From Phalacrocorax aristotelis (Eukaryota; Chordata; Aves; Suliformes; Phalacrocoracidae), in assembly GCF_949628215.1 (NCBI RefSeq), contig NC_134277.1, forward strand, positions 121,312,963-121,376,962: a DNA stretch of 64,000 nt. The letters are read 5' to 3'. Made by a program: the position numbers and the translations under genes. Below the pieces are notes generated by a model. That model ran no database searches, was not told the DNA's origin, and saw only the letters and a program-made list of their open reading frames with translations. Below are positions 24,113 through 36,718 of the stretch, piece by piece; position 1 is the first letter of the stretch, and the number at the start of each line of letters is the position of its first letter.

Positions 24113-25257
24113 CACAGAGTTGTAGAATCATTTAGGCTGGAAAAGACCTTTAATCATTGAGTCTAATCATTAACCTAACACTGCCAAGTCCACCACCACA
24201 CCATGTCCCTAAATGCCACATCCAAACATCTTTTAAATACTTCCAGGGATGGTGACTCAACTGCTTCCCAGGGCAGCCTGTTCCAATGCTGGGCAACCCT
24301 GTCGGCGAATAAATTTTTCCTAATATCCAATCTAAACTTCCCCTGGTGCAACTTGAGGCTGTTTTCTCTTTTTTATCACTTGTTACTTGGGAGGAGAGAC
24401 CAGCACCCACCTCACTACAGCCTCCTTTCAGGTAGCTGTAGAGAGTGATAAGGTCACGCCTCAGCCTCCTCTTCTCCAGGCTAAACAACCCCAGTTCCCT
24501 CAGCCATGCCTCATAAGACCTGCTTTCCAGACCCTTCACCAGCTTTGTTGCCCTTCTCTGGACACACTCCAGCACCTCAATGTCCTTCTTGTAGTGAGGG
24601 GCCCAAAACTGAACACAGTATTCAAGGTGCACCTTGAATACTCGCACCAGTGCAAGTACAGGGGCACGATCACTGCCCTGCTCCTGCTGGCCACACTATT
24701 CCTGATACAAGCCAGTATGATGTTGGCCTTCTTGGCCACCTGGGCACACAGCTGGCTCATCTTCAGCCAGCTGTCAACCAACACCCCCGGGTCCTTCTCT
24801 GCCAGGCTACTTTCCAGCCACTCTTCCCCAAGCCTGTAGCGCTGCAGGGGGTTGTTGTGACCCAAGTGCAGGACCCGGCACTTGGCCTTGTTAAACCTCA
24901 TACAATTGGCATCAGCCCATCAATCCAGCCTGTCCAGGTCCCTCAGTAGAGCCTTCCTACCTTCAAGCAGACCAGCACTCCCACTCATCTTGGTGTCATC
25001 TGCAAACCTACTGAGGGTGCACTCGATCCCCTCATCCAGATCACTGATAAAGATATTAAATGGAACTGGCCCCGGTACTGAGCCCTGGGGAACACCACCT
25101 AAGACCAGCTGCCAACTGGATTTAACTCCATTCACCACAACCTTTTGGGCCTGGCTGTCAGACAGTTTTTTTACCCAGCAAAGAGTATGCCTGTCCAAGC
25201 CATGAGTAGCCAGTTTCTCCAGGAGAATTTGCAGTTTATTAAAGCAAACTCCTTTGC
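24113..25257 (-). mobile_element. CR1 LINE, about 1.15 kb, 5'-truncated
   Basis: The longest young CR1 here. In + orientation it starts cacagagttgtagaatca, runs through ttgaggctgttttctc, ggacacactccagcacctc, tcttggtgtcatctgcaaac and gtttctccaggagaattt, and stops near 25257. It covers the 3' UTR, the ORF2 C-terminus and part of the reverse-transcriptase domain (palm motif FADDTK). Several frameshifts split the frame. It contains a local 24-base palindrome at 24618-24641. Confidence 0.95.
24150..25255 (-). pseudogene. Broken CR1 ORF2 (reverse transcriptase to C-terminus)
   Basis: Three overlapping frames carry the protein in order: around 24950-25255 the reverse-transcriptase part with [19 protein letters not shown] and [10 protein letters not shown] (the catalytic YADD/FADD box); around 24540-24900 the linker with [15 protein letters not shown]; around 24150-24650 the C-terminal part with [18 protein letters not shown] and HWNR-equivalent residues disrupted. 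The frame changes between blocks are inactivating. Everything 5' of the palm, including the endonuclease, is absent. Confidence 0.88.
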
Positions 25258-25724
25258 AATCAAGTGTTGAAGTTCTTAAAGTGTAAAATATGGAAATAAA
25301 AGAATTTCCCAGATGCCTCAATACCACTGGCAGAGCTGATAGCATCTGCTATGCCCCCTGGGGAATTTACACTAGCCGGGCATTATTCATTGTTTCAAGC
25401 AAAACAATTGTGCAAATCAGCAAGGTGATTGTTACATAGAACCAAGTCGTGCTCTCAGTCAGGGCAATGTGAGGCAGCAACATCAAAGTTAATGAGTTGC
25501 TCTGCATTTAATTCAGAGGAGCCAACAGCAGAACCTTAGCATTTCTGAGGTGTTCAGGTGTTAGAAACAATGCTGCTTCCCTCCCATGGGCTCTGGGCTC
25601 CACCAACCCTGTGATGGGAAACCGAGGGACTTGGCAAATCCCAGCTGTGTAGGAAAGGATTTCTCATGTTGTGGGAAGCAAACACCTGAACCCTTCTCAG
25701 TGTATTAATCTGAATATGAATTAC

Positions 25725-25795
25725 CCAAGCGTGTAGAGGACACAGAGAGAGAAAGTTTTGAACCAAACATACCGGCAATTTTAATGCCAACTTTC
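25725..25795 (-). CDS. Internal coding exon, weak candidate
   Basis: Acceptor aataaccatattctag (AG at 25797-25796) and a weak donor cgcttgg|gtaattc (GT at 25724-25723). The phase-compatible frame reads KVGIKIAGMFGSK then LSLSVSSTRL and passes one base to the exon at 20231-20279. A second frame of the same stretch is also open, which weakens the coding argument. It is kept as a candidate because it extends the chain without breaking the frame. Confidence 0.22.
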
Positions 25796-27121
25796 CTAGA
25801 ATATGGTTATTTTCAAATCAAGTCTGAATTTTGAAAAATAAATTTACTGGTTATCGCTAAATTACAAAGTAAGTTCTGTTTTTCAAATGTTTAAATGCTT
25901 TTTTTTTTTTAATAGGCACACTGGAAACAAGCATATTGCAGGAGCATAAAGTGTACTCCGGTGAGCAGCATGAAATAGCCATTGCAACTATTAAGTCTAC
26001 AATTTTAGCGTTCTTAAACAATACTAAGTACTCATTTTTTGTTCCAACTAAATATTTATGATTTTATATACAGATATATAATGTTCCAAGTAAGTTAGTG
26101 GCAGGCAAAATGTACATTTACCTTCCCCTCAGCTTAGAGCCAAAGTAAGCTTATATGATTCAGGTGTTTGCTTTCCACACCACGGGAAGAATAGGAGTGC
26201 CAATAAGTTCTTCCTGTAGCTAAAAATCCTGGAGGGGCCTCATAAAGCGAGCAAACAACAACCACCAAATAGAAAACAAAGCTGCTCTGTCCATCTTAAT
26301 CATAAAGATTGTTAGCACTGAAGAGCATTCACATTTTCATTTGCTGGATCAGAAAAGGGGTACTGTTTGTCCAGGAGTTACAAAAAAGCAACTTGAACTC
26401 CAAGTCTCTCTGCCTGTCCAAAGGCTTTCTACCAGGCTCCAGCGTGTGCGGGACATAGCTACGCCAGGCAGTGCAGGGCAGGGCAGGGCAGATGTCCCGG
26501 AAGGATCACCGAATGAGCAAGCCCTGAACAGAAAGCGAGGTAGCAGTGTTAGTGCACTAAGCCCAGTCTAAGAGACTCTTGCAAAACCAGGCTGAATTAA
26601 CACCAGAGCAGGACTGCAGGAAGAGGGCGACCCTGCAGCCAGGACCTGAGAGGGTACCTGTGCCCACCACAGCACCGGTCCCTGTACGGCGCTCGCCAGC
26701 AACCGGCCACAGTGTCCCACACTATGCCCGTCTCCCCTCCCTGCGCGACTCGGTTTCTTCTTTGCATCTGCCCTGACCAACTAGGGCACTATGGAGTAGT
26801 GGACCAGATCACACAGCAAAGTGACCACTGGCAAGCTCCACGTACGAGGCATTAGCCCCCATTACTCACATGAACTAAGACAGAAACCTACTTTTATTTT
26901 CCTGGGCTTACTCATATAATTAATTAATATCTCAATCAGCCAAGAACAGGCAAAGGCATAACAGTATTTCACTGCATTCCTTGGGGGAACACTACACAGA
27001 GACAGCACAATTAATTTAGACAAGATCCATTTCAATAGCAAGTTAATTTTAATGGATAGAAGCAGACAGAAGGACCATTTTTCAGAGAACTATGAGAAAG
27101 TCAAATTTCCTTTCCCCTTAC

Positions 27122-27146
27122 CTGTTGTCTACCTCCACTAAACATG
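27122..27146 (-). CDS. Micro-exon candidate
   Basis: Good donor gacaacag|gtaagggg (GT at 27121-27120). A pyrimidine-rich stretch (ctttctgcatgtctttgcc) precedes a run of eight A and AG at 27148-27147. The frame that joins the exon at 25725-25795 reads CLVEVDN. The 25-base length and the A-run beside the acceptor make this uncertain; the same frame is also open further upstream, so the true 5' edge could lie elsewhere. Confidence 0.18.
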
Positions 27147-30100
27147 CTTTTTTTTGAAGGCAAAGACATGCAGAAAGCACAGCAAAACCTCTGTTGAATT
27201 TCTGCAGATTTCTGGGGCATTTGAGCCAGGTAACAGTAATGATTGAGCAACTCATTGGTGCTTTACTTGGTAAGGAAATTTGTCCCCCAGCTCATCTACA
27301 CATTGAAACTGTATCAAAGCCTGAAATAACACAACAATGTCTGGCTTAACTGTATTAAAATCAGTTCTCTTATGTCTTGTCAGCATTAGAAATACAGCTT
27401 CCCAGATCTAAGTCGATTAATTAATTAAATTTTTTAGCATGCCTTGCAGTGATCTGATTGAAGATGGGGGGGGGGGGGAGGGAGGGGAAGTGGCAAATGA
27501 TTCTCATCCAATTTATAAGCAAACTAGGTTACTGTAAAGTTGTCCTTGTCACTGAGTGCCAAAGTGCAGTACGCCGTTCTCGCCTCCTTGTGGGTTGCCA
27601 TCTGCCATTACATCTCCCTCTCCTTCCTCTGTCTCCCTGTTGGGGTAAAGCTGGGCTGTCAGGGGCTTTGGCAGGCAGTGGGAAAAAAAAAATAAACCCA
27701 ACACTGTGAGTTTCCTACAGGCCAGTCTGCTTCTAATATTGCTGCAGTCTCTGCATGCGGGAAATGAAGTTAAACAGACCTTGCGCTGCTCTTGGGCTCA
27801 GTCCCCAAATCACTGCAAAACAGGTGCACTGGAGATCCTCTGTTCAGCCCTGGAGACTGGATTTTTGCAGTGAAATGTTCTGTGTTCTTGCACAGCACTG
27901 CAACAGTCAGTGACTACCACACTGTAGTGAAGCAGGGCTTTTAAAGTTTGAATAATGCATCTTCGGGCATTTAAAAATTGCTTCCAGTGTTTGTTTCCAA
28001 CAACTGCATCTCTTAAACAGCTCATGGGAAGCTATTTACTGCAGTGTGAAATTCTGCCTGTGTTTGTACAGGTTGTTATACCCAAGCACAGATTAGGCTC
28101 CACTCAAGGAGAATTTCACTTAGAAATCACAAGGCAAATGCGATCCACTAATTGCCATGCAACAACCAACAAATCAGATACAGAGAAAACATCTGCTTTC
28201 TGCCACAACAGTTTACTTGCATCCCAGGCCGCTTTAGCAGCACACAACAAAAGAAAGTCCCAAGTGTTACTGACCAAGATCATGCATTCTCTGAAATACA
28301 AAGCAGATTTTAAAAACTGTTATAGGTGGCCCCAGCTATGGGGTTTATATGAGAGGAAAATTCACCGGTCATGAAGAGAGCTCTGGTCTCTGTTTGCCCA
28401 GGAAATCTCCTGCAGCCATTTCAAACCATCTTTACATCCAGATGGGTATTTGTATTCCTGGATTTTTAGGAAAATGAAGTAGGACACAACGTAGGATTAC
28501 TAGTTTGTAAAGTGTTAGTTATAATTTATTTTTACACTTATGCAAGACAGAGCTTGAACCTTTTGGACAAAGTCTGTTCTGTGAAGATATTCTGTGAAGA
28601 CCATGACATTCATGTCAAATGTAAGGCCTGAATATTGGGCAAAGGGCATATTCAAGGCAGGTTCTTTTATACATGTGGTTGCATATCTGCCATAATTTCA
28701 TTCTCGTATCACATTACAACATGGGAAAATGAAGTCTAATGAGTTTTTAGGCAACTCTTGCTATAACCTATATTTCATTCTATTTTAAGTCTGTAAAAAT
28801 GTAAGTTTAAATGAAATAGCCATGTCTGGCTCTTTGGAGTTAAGTAGGCAATTAATAGAAACCAGTGCAATCTAAGCACCCTGACTCACGTTCCCTGAGG
28901 CGAAGAGCTGCCATGGCTTAGGATGCTCTATTTTGCAGATTAGTTCTCTCACAGCAGCACCAGCAATAAAATGTTTACACCTCAGCTGCTGCAATGCCAG
29001 AGCAGACGTATCACTGTAAAATCATCTTCACCAGAGGTTTAAACCACTATGCCCACACCAGACTGTGAAGAAATGTCTTCTTCCAGCTCCTCTACAGAAG
29101 TGTTATTTCTAGGTACTGGGGCAAGGTTGACATCTGGGGACAACAGGGCTGGATTTGTCAGAGCTTCTCTGCAGGTGCTGTGCTGCCAGTGGGTGCAGGA
29201 CTGGGTGTCATCATCCATGGCAGGACATTTCTCCAGGTACCTGCTCAGTATTTCTGACAGAGCAGGGATTAGCAAAGGAAGGGCCAGTTTTCCTCTGAAG
29301 CCCACTGAACAACTGTCCATCTTTTCCACACAAAAAGCACTTAGCCCCATCAGTGCACTGAAAGGAAATATTCTTGCATCAACCCTCCCACAAAAGTGGC
29401 TTATTTCACAGGAGGTGTAAAAAGATTTCACACTAAGTTGAATTAACAATTATTTGCCATGATGTGATACAGCAGCCTTCCCCTTTCAGGGTCATTCATG
29501 CAGCTTTACCCTGGACAACATATATAGATCTATCTGTCCCGTGGACATAAGACTTCACACAAATCTGCTGGGCATTCAGCTCTAATACCCTTCACATGAG
29601 GTTACTGGTTCAGCTTGTATCTATTGCTTAATCAATGAGAAATAAAACTCTAGTCGTTGCCAAACTGCTGCTTCAGCTAATAAAGGCTTGGTCTGCTTTG
29701 CCTGAGTCTCCTAATTAATAATAATGAAATAATGTAAGTAGATCCAATATGTTTGGCGGTCTCTTTTTTTTCTTTCACCAAAATTGGAATTCAGTAATGT
29801 CTGGAGTTTTATTTATCACTGAATTACTCTTTAATTGAAACTGATTGCCTGAGCTGCTGTTTGTAACTGCAGCTGTCCCTCTATCCAGTTTAGAGAAAAA
29901 ACCTTTAACATCATCACCAACAGGGCTGCAATGTTGGCTGTGATAGGCTGTAACTGAAATCCATCCCTGGGTAGAGACAGATTAAACATGCATCCCTTTG
30001 CCCTGTTGGGTTAGAAAAACTGACTGGTGGTGTCACACCATCTCTAGACTGATGAAGATAATAGCGGCAGGCTTTGGTCTGTGCCAGCAGCAGGTTGTAA

Positions 30101-32204
30101 AGGGATGGGCAGCAGCCTTACAAACACAATACCAAATAATAAATATCAGTAATTTGCCATGTCTTTTTGTTTCTTGTACCTCTGCCCCACGGAGGGCACT
30201 GAGCTGCTGCGTGCTACAGAAATCTCTGCCTGGGCTGTAAAAGATCAGTGGACCTTAGTACACAATAGTAAGATGAACAGAGAAAATTTGGGGAATCTGC
30301 TCCGAAACAGCTCGCTTCGTGTCTCCTGAGGGCCCCAAGATTAAATGGCTGCTGGTCAGCCAGAAACACTGGAGGTTTGTTGAGATAGGTATGTGTACTT
30401 CCACCTTCCCTGCAAGCAGCAGTTTCTAAATGAGCTTCCAGAAGGGGTGAGATGCAAAGAACTGCAGTGACACAGATGTAAGAGCTCTCACAGAAACATT
30501 GCTCAGTGGCCGAGGGGAAGAGATCGATCTCTTGATGAGCCAGCGGTGAAAGACCTTATATTGCTCCATGTTTCCATGTTTGAAAATATGCAAGAAGCTG
30601 TAATGCTTATGACAAAAACTAATTACTCAGAGTAATACCCTTGATGGTTATAGTGTAGGAAACATATTCATTAGAATTTTCCTGTGTCGGTACCTAGAGC
30701 ATTTTTTTCCTGCTGTCTTTTGGGGAGAAATCTCTCTGTAGTGTGTAAAATGTGCATCTCTTAAAAAGTCTGATAAGACCCTTTTTAATTGATGCCTGAA
30801 TTATATCCTTTGTAACATGGTGCACAGACATCAGGACACTTTTCACGTGATTTCCAGTCACGCTCGTTAGAAATACTTTATTCAGGAAAGCCTGTTCTGT
30901 CCTCTGCAGAGGTCTGCTATTCTGGTGGTGACAGGGTAAATGGAGAAGTAGCCACTGCTGTCCAGTTCGGGTAAGGCCTGGGTCTCAGTGCAAGCTTTGC
31001 AGGAAATACTGAAGCTGGAGAAGTTAGAAAAAGTGCATACATTGCATATATGCAGGTCAAAGATTATCTTCTTCCAGATTGTTTTTCACAGAATACAACA
31101 GCAGAATGACTCTCAGCCATGCTCTCAAGCTCTCTCTCTGTTTCTTCTGCACATGAAACCCCACCGAGTTACAGAAATTGCTGACAGTACTTTATTTCCT
31201 ATTATTTCAGATTTTATTTTCCTCTTGCTCTTCTGCTAAAGCTTATATCAGCTGCGCAAACCAAACTGCCCTGATGTGTAGAAAGAGTGTTTGGCTCGAG
31301 GTTCACTGCTCGGGTATGGCCTGCTCAAACCGATGTTTCAAGCTCAAGTAGAGGAAGCAGGCAAAGCGCAGCCTGGAAAATCTCCTCAGTATATGTTTCT
31401 GAAGGTTCAGACATGAAGGAGTCTGTATTACCATTCTGAGCTCTCAGGTATGAAGAAGTATGCATGAAGAGGCAAAGGGAGCTGTTGCTAGTAAACTAGT
31501 GATGGTAAAATACTTGCAAACCACAAGCTTTGGACCTGGTGTAGGTGCTACCAGCGGAGGTAGAAGGGTGCCTGAGGTAGTAGCTACTGCTTGGGGAATA
31601 AAGGAAGGGGAGAGGATGAACCCACAAGCTGCTCTGTCTTTCCCACCCGCCCCGTCCACTGCATTTTGATTACAATCCTCCCCCCTTTTCTCTTTGAGCA
31701 GTGTGCTGGCCAAGGCAGACTGTTGCCTCCCAGCCCTGGAAGGGTAAATTCAGCTTGGCCTGTCCCGCTGGGAAACCTTGAGTTTACTCTGTGAGAAGGA
31801 TCCTGTTCACCTGGTGACATTTGACGGAATTGCCTTAAATTCATCTAACTTTGCTTCTACGTACTTTCCCTGCATTTTGTTTCCCTTCTCTCTTTTGGGA
31901 TTTTCTATGCTATTTTGCTTATAGCACAGTTTAGTTCTCCTTTTTCCTCCTAATCAGCTAAGTAGCTTTAATATCAAGTCTTCTTTGGCACTGGATTAGG
32001 ACTTCTCTGAACAGTAAGACACCAAATAAAATTTGCAGTGCATCTCCATTACCACAAAGTTCAAAGGTATTCATGGTTATATATCAAAGGGGAGGATTAT
32101 ATATAAATCTTGAGTTAAGATGATTATGCATGGCTCAGGTAGCAGCCACACCTGCAATTATGAGCAGTTCCAATTCACATAGTTCAGAAATCTGTGCACT
32201 CATA
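27147..32204. other. Long non-coding interval, G-run at its left end
   Basis: A run of about 12 G followed by agggaggggaag lies near 27465-27489, a potential G-quadruplex and a likely length-variable site. Open frames at 27.95-28.37 kb and 29.04-29.45 kb (both strands) have no recognised family or splice support. No young transposon seen. Confidence 0.3.
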
Positions 32205-32480
32205 AAAATCAAAAAATATGGTCCAGGGCAACAAAAATTATTTTAGACCTGGAAAATAAGTTGTACTACATGGGGAATGTATAAGATAAATTTTGTATTG
32301 TCTGGTGTAGTGAAAACGCAAGGGAAAAACAAGGAACATTTATAAATACTATCAAGCCAACAGCATAAATGAAAGAAGGGAATTATTTAGTCTCAGAAAA
32401 TAACAGGTCAAGAAGAAAGGGCCTCAAGCTAGGAGCAGGAGAGCTTAAATTACAAAAAGCTCTTCATGGAGCAATTGGAT
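32205..32480 (+). mobile_element. Old, diverged CR1/L3-like LINE fragment
   Basis: Resembles the C-terminal ORF2 region of ancient amniote CR1 elements: tggtccagggcaacaaaa, attattttagacctggaa, then after a gap aacaggtcaagaagaaagg and gcctcaagctaggagcag. The match is patchy and by eye, with clear decay compared with the young copies. Confidence 0.45.
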
Positions 32481-35400
32481 GGTCATATATATACCTTAAA
32501 AAAATTGGGGAAGATGTGTTTCGATTTTTAAAAAGTTCCCATTACAGTAACTATGTCAGAGCAAACTCCTATTGAAAATCAGCTGCACTAGCACAGAACA
32601 GGACTTGCTCTTCATTCATTGAATTAATCAAGGCAGCTAATTGGGAAATACCTCTGGTGCCTGTGTCACCCTGTACCTGCTATTTTACATCCTTTGCAAA
32701 GTAGTCATTAAATGCGAATACACAGTCAGACTAAAATGCCATTATTCTGGCTGCAGTGAGAGTCACATTTATTTTTCTATATTGTAAATTCCTGCATATG
32801 GCAGTATCAAATCCAATTCTCTTGCTGTAGATATTTAAGTGCAGTCTAAAGAAATTCAGAAAAATTATGTCTTTGTCAGAAGGCAGGACTGTCCTTCAAA
32901 TACGTGGGAAAGGACTGAGTGACCTCAGTTCTGACACTGGTATCTCTTCTTTCAAGTACCTTATTTCTCTTCCCAGTGAAGTCAATAGGAATAATGCTTT
33001 CCCCCTTCTACACTTTGTGTGACTCATATGCCAAAAGCATATGATGTGGTTTACTTTGGGGTTTTTTTCATGAATATCTGCAATGTAATCAGTAAAGTCA
33101 ACAGTACTCTGGAAATAGGATGTACAGTCTCATCTAAATATCTTTACTCATCAATGGAATACAGAATTGGACTGGATTCCCATTTGTTAATTTGTTTTCT
33201 CCACATGGATAGCTCTTCTCTTTGCAAGAGCACTTCAAGTATCATGCATTTAAATGGTTACTCTGTTAGAGCTTATTGTCTTTTTCAGAGAGAAAGTAGT
33301 GGATGTTCCTTTAAAAAAAAAGTTTAAAAGTGATTTTAAGATGAAAACCACATTTCTTGTCATAGCAAAATATTTGTAAGGCCGATCAAGCTTCGAGTTC
33401 ACTAACTGGTAATATTCCTTCAAATTAGTTATGGATTGTCACAGTCAAAATCTGTTTCTTTATACTAGTATTACATTTTCCATCCCTTAAGTTCTCACGG
33501 GAACATATGTAAATTTTGATGACAGAGTTTTTCAAAATACCTCTAAAATACACATCTGAACAGGTGTGAAATGTGGATATAGTCTTAAGCTATTTATCAG
33601 AAATAGAAAATAAAAAATGCAACATTAGGCCATTGTCTTTAAGTTAGCAATGTCGATTGCTCAAACTCGTCCCTTAAAAGTCTTGGAACTGGGAGTGATA
33701 AGGATTGATGAACTTGATTAGCTCCAGAAAACTCCTGAAGGTTTTCATATGGTTCTTATGTTAAATAAAACACTCGCGACTATCCCTACTGTGCTACATT
33801 CATAAAAGGTAAGTATATCTAGAGTTTCTTCTGCTCTGGAAATGTTTCTGGAGAGCGTATTCTACAGATGGAAACATGAAGTACCTGAAACTGTACTTAC
33901 TCCAAGTTTATGCCGATGTAAATAAAATCCTGGGGAATCTCCTCAGCATAAAGCCCATCTAAATGAAACCTGGAGTAAAGAGTCAGGAAAGTCCTTCCAC
34001 CCATCTGACTTACTAGGACAATTCTCTGTTAACATTCAGCTCAGATTAGTCAGTATATTGCTCAAATAACTGATTTCTCATTAAAAATCTTCATTATTTT
34101 ATAATATTATATGAAAGACTGAAAGTTAATATATATTTCAGTCACACGGAGTTCAAAAGAACATCCTAGAGACACCCTGGGCATCCATCAAATGAGTAAA
34201 GAAAGATAAACGATAGCATGTAACATTATCCACTTAAATGCTACTACCCCATCTGTAAACTAATGAGAATTCATTACAAAGATACTAGAGAAAAGCAGAT
34301 TACCTTGGATTTATGGCAAGGTAAATCTGGTTTTGCTTATTGTCCGTTTGTTTGTTTTCAAAGTCCTTACAAATGAACAGCCATTACCTTCTTTGTTGTG
34401 CTTTTGTAGTTTTCCCCAATCTATGAAGTCGAAAAGATTAGTATTAGAAACCTGATTCTGATCCAATCCAGTCTATCAATCTGTTTTTTGAAACACTTGA
34501 GCTTGAAGCAGGGATGCTTCTTTACCTGCATTCTCACACCACCTCTAGCAAGCATCAACTGGTCATGTAGGACAGGATTATAAGAAGTGACCACAGATTA
34601 TATATTTCCTTTAAAATGTATGATTTTTCAGGAAGTGTTTAGCACTGACCTGAAGATCATAAAGAAGGGCTCGAAGAGGCTGTGGTAGGGGACATGTACA
34701 ACTGGGACAACCAGGAACAACAGTCTGGAGAAGGAGAGGAGGAGGAAGAGGTATGGCAGCTAGGAAAGCAGTGCAAACAGAGGTGAGTTAAGAGTCCAGT
34801 GTAAGTTGGCATGCAGTACCAGCACTTCTCAGACCAGGTTAAATAACAAGTGAGTTGTTTCATAGTGAAAATTCCAACTCTCCATTTGATCAGATAGTGG
34901 TAAGCACAAATAAATGTATAATGTAAGGATACAGGAGAAGGTGTGTGAATGAAGAGGGGAGATGTAAGGAAAGGTATTCCCATCTTCTTCCTGCCCCCTC
35001 AGGGCTCACATCTTTACATTAATCATTATCATGAAAAATTAGTTTCTTCTGAGAGAGATTTGCTGAACTCTTTGTGGATTATTTTGGTGCCTCAGGCCAG
35101 GAAGAAGAGTATGAGGTCCTGAGGCGGGTCACTTAATGTGTTCCTGTGGGAAACTGGGAGCCTACAGACAACTTCTGAAGTCAGAAAACCTGACCACCAA
35201 CCGCTGTGCTGGTAAGGCATACGTAGGTCGTGTGTTCATAGAAGAGCTCCCCGTTGGACAGGAGCTCCTTACTCTTGTTAGCGTTCTAACACCTAGATGC
35301 TGTATGGTGTCCATCAAGGTCTATCACAGTAAACCTCATTTCAGAAATCCCTGCTGATGCACAGTTAAGAACTTTAAAGCAATGCGGTAAATTGCAGCAG

Positions 35401-36284
35401 TCTAGCAGCTGCTGTGAATTGTATCTAAGGTGGGATGGATCAATAAGATCCAAAGCCTCCTTGTATTCTGCTCTTTCTTACACTAAGAGACTCTAATACT
35501 TGTTATTATTCTTATGCCTTGAATAAAGATACCATGGCACCGAGAAACAGGACATTACCCTTTCCACATAAAGCATGGAAACCCTTACCCGCAGCATATT
35601 TATCCAGTCAGGTCTAAGCCTGTATGTGTTCCCTGCCTAGTTATGACTGCAGTCAGTTCTGTCATCACCCCATGCTGAGGTGTCCTGTTACGAAAGAGGA
35701 CAGCTCAGCATTTTAAGTCCTCACTGGTGAATAGAAGTTCTGCTGTTCCCTCTTAAGGTTTGTTGTACATGAGGAATAAATTCTCTTGCCTGTAATATTC
35801 TGGCAATGAGTACTTTTTGGAGATTGATTAAATGCTTCAGCTTTGCTCAGTCTATTAATCTCAGCAGCCATTTATTGCTTCGTATACTACAGTGCATTGG
35901 GGATTATCCCTTAAGCACTGTGTGTAGAAAGCATGTAGCAGTGAGATACAAATCTTGTGTCTTGGAAATGCTTCTCTGGAAATGAAGAAAAGGAGCTGTC
36001 AGTAAAAGCCAGGATAGTTTATACTGGCACTGGATGCCTCAGCCTTTTGTCATCAGTACTGCAAGCTACATCAAATAAGTGATACTAACTCAGAATCTGT
36101 GGTGCAGCTTAGTGTACCACTGCTGCTACACCCTTACCTGTCTGTCAATTCCCAGTGATACCTGAGTCAGTGGAAAGGGGACATAAAACACTGCAAACTT
36201 CTTAGAACAATATGAGCAATTGCTGCTGTGTATTGGCTGGAACATTCAGCCTCTTAATCCAGTGAACTGTTACCACCACCTGCA
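32481..36284. other. Non-coding interval, AT-rich
   Basis: No young transposon or gene recognised. One perfect GTAAGT donor on the minus strand near 33900 (acttgga|gtaagtac) and the exon-like segment at 36138-36161 are the only splice-type signals that stood out. Confidence 0.3.
36138..36161 (-). other. Micro-exon-like segment
   Basis: Acceptor cccctttccactgactcag (AG at 36163-36162) and donor gacagacag|gtaagggt (GT at 36137-36136) bracket 24 bases. Two frames are open (VSLGIDRQ, or YHWELTD with split codons at both ends). The splice motifs are both strong, but 24 bases carry too little information to call it coding. Confidence 0.2.
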
Positions 36285-36718
36285 AATCACAGAATGACAG
36301 AATCACAGGTTGGAAGGGACCTCAGGGATCATCTAGTCCAACCTTTCTAGGAAGAGCACAGTCTAGACAAGGTGGCCCACCACCCTGCCCAGACGACTCT
36401 TGAAGGTGTCCAACGTGGCCGAGTCAACCACTTCCCTGGGGAGATCATTCCAATGGTTGACTGCTCTCGCTGTGAAAAATTTTCCTCTCATGTCCAATCA
36501 GAATCTCCCCAAGAGCAACTTGTGTCCATTCCCCCTTGTCCTCTCCATGTGACTCCGTGTAAAAAGGGAGTCTCCATCTTCTTTGTAGCTACTCCTTAAG
36601 TACTGGTACATGGAGATGAGATCCCCCCTGAGCCTCCTTTTCTCAAGGCTGAACAAACCCAGTTCTCTCAGCCTATCCTCATATGGCAGCTTCCCAGTCC
36701 TTTGATCATCTTGGTAAT
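36285..36718 (-). mobile_element. CR1 LINE, 3' fragment of an older subfamily
   Basis: Begins aatcacagaatgacagaatc, then ggttggaagggacctcagg, ccagacgactcttgaaggtg, cattcccccttgtcctctc and gagatcccccctgagcctcc. This is the reverse complement of the last 430 bases of a CR1 subfamily with a different tail from the ATTCTATG copies. No intact reading frame remains. Confidence 0.88.

Noticed and set aside
29039..29449. Overlapping open frames on both strands (136 and 123 codons)
   Set aside because: Mirror-image open frames argue for a composition effect; no splice sites or recognised residues on either strand.
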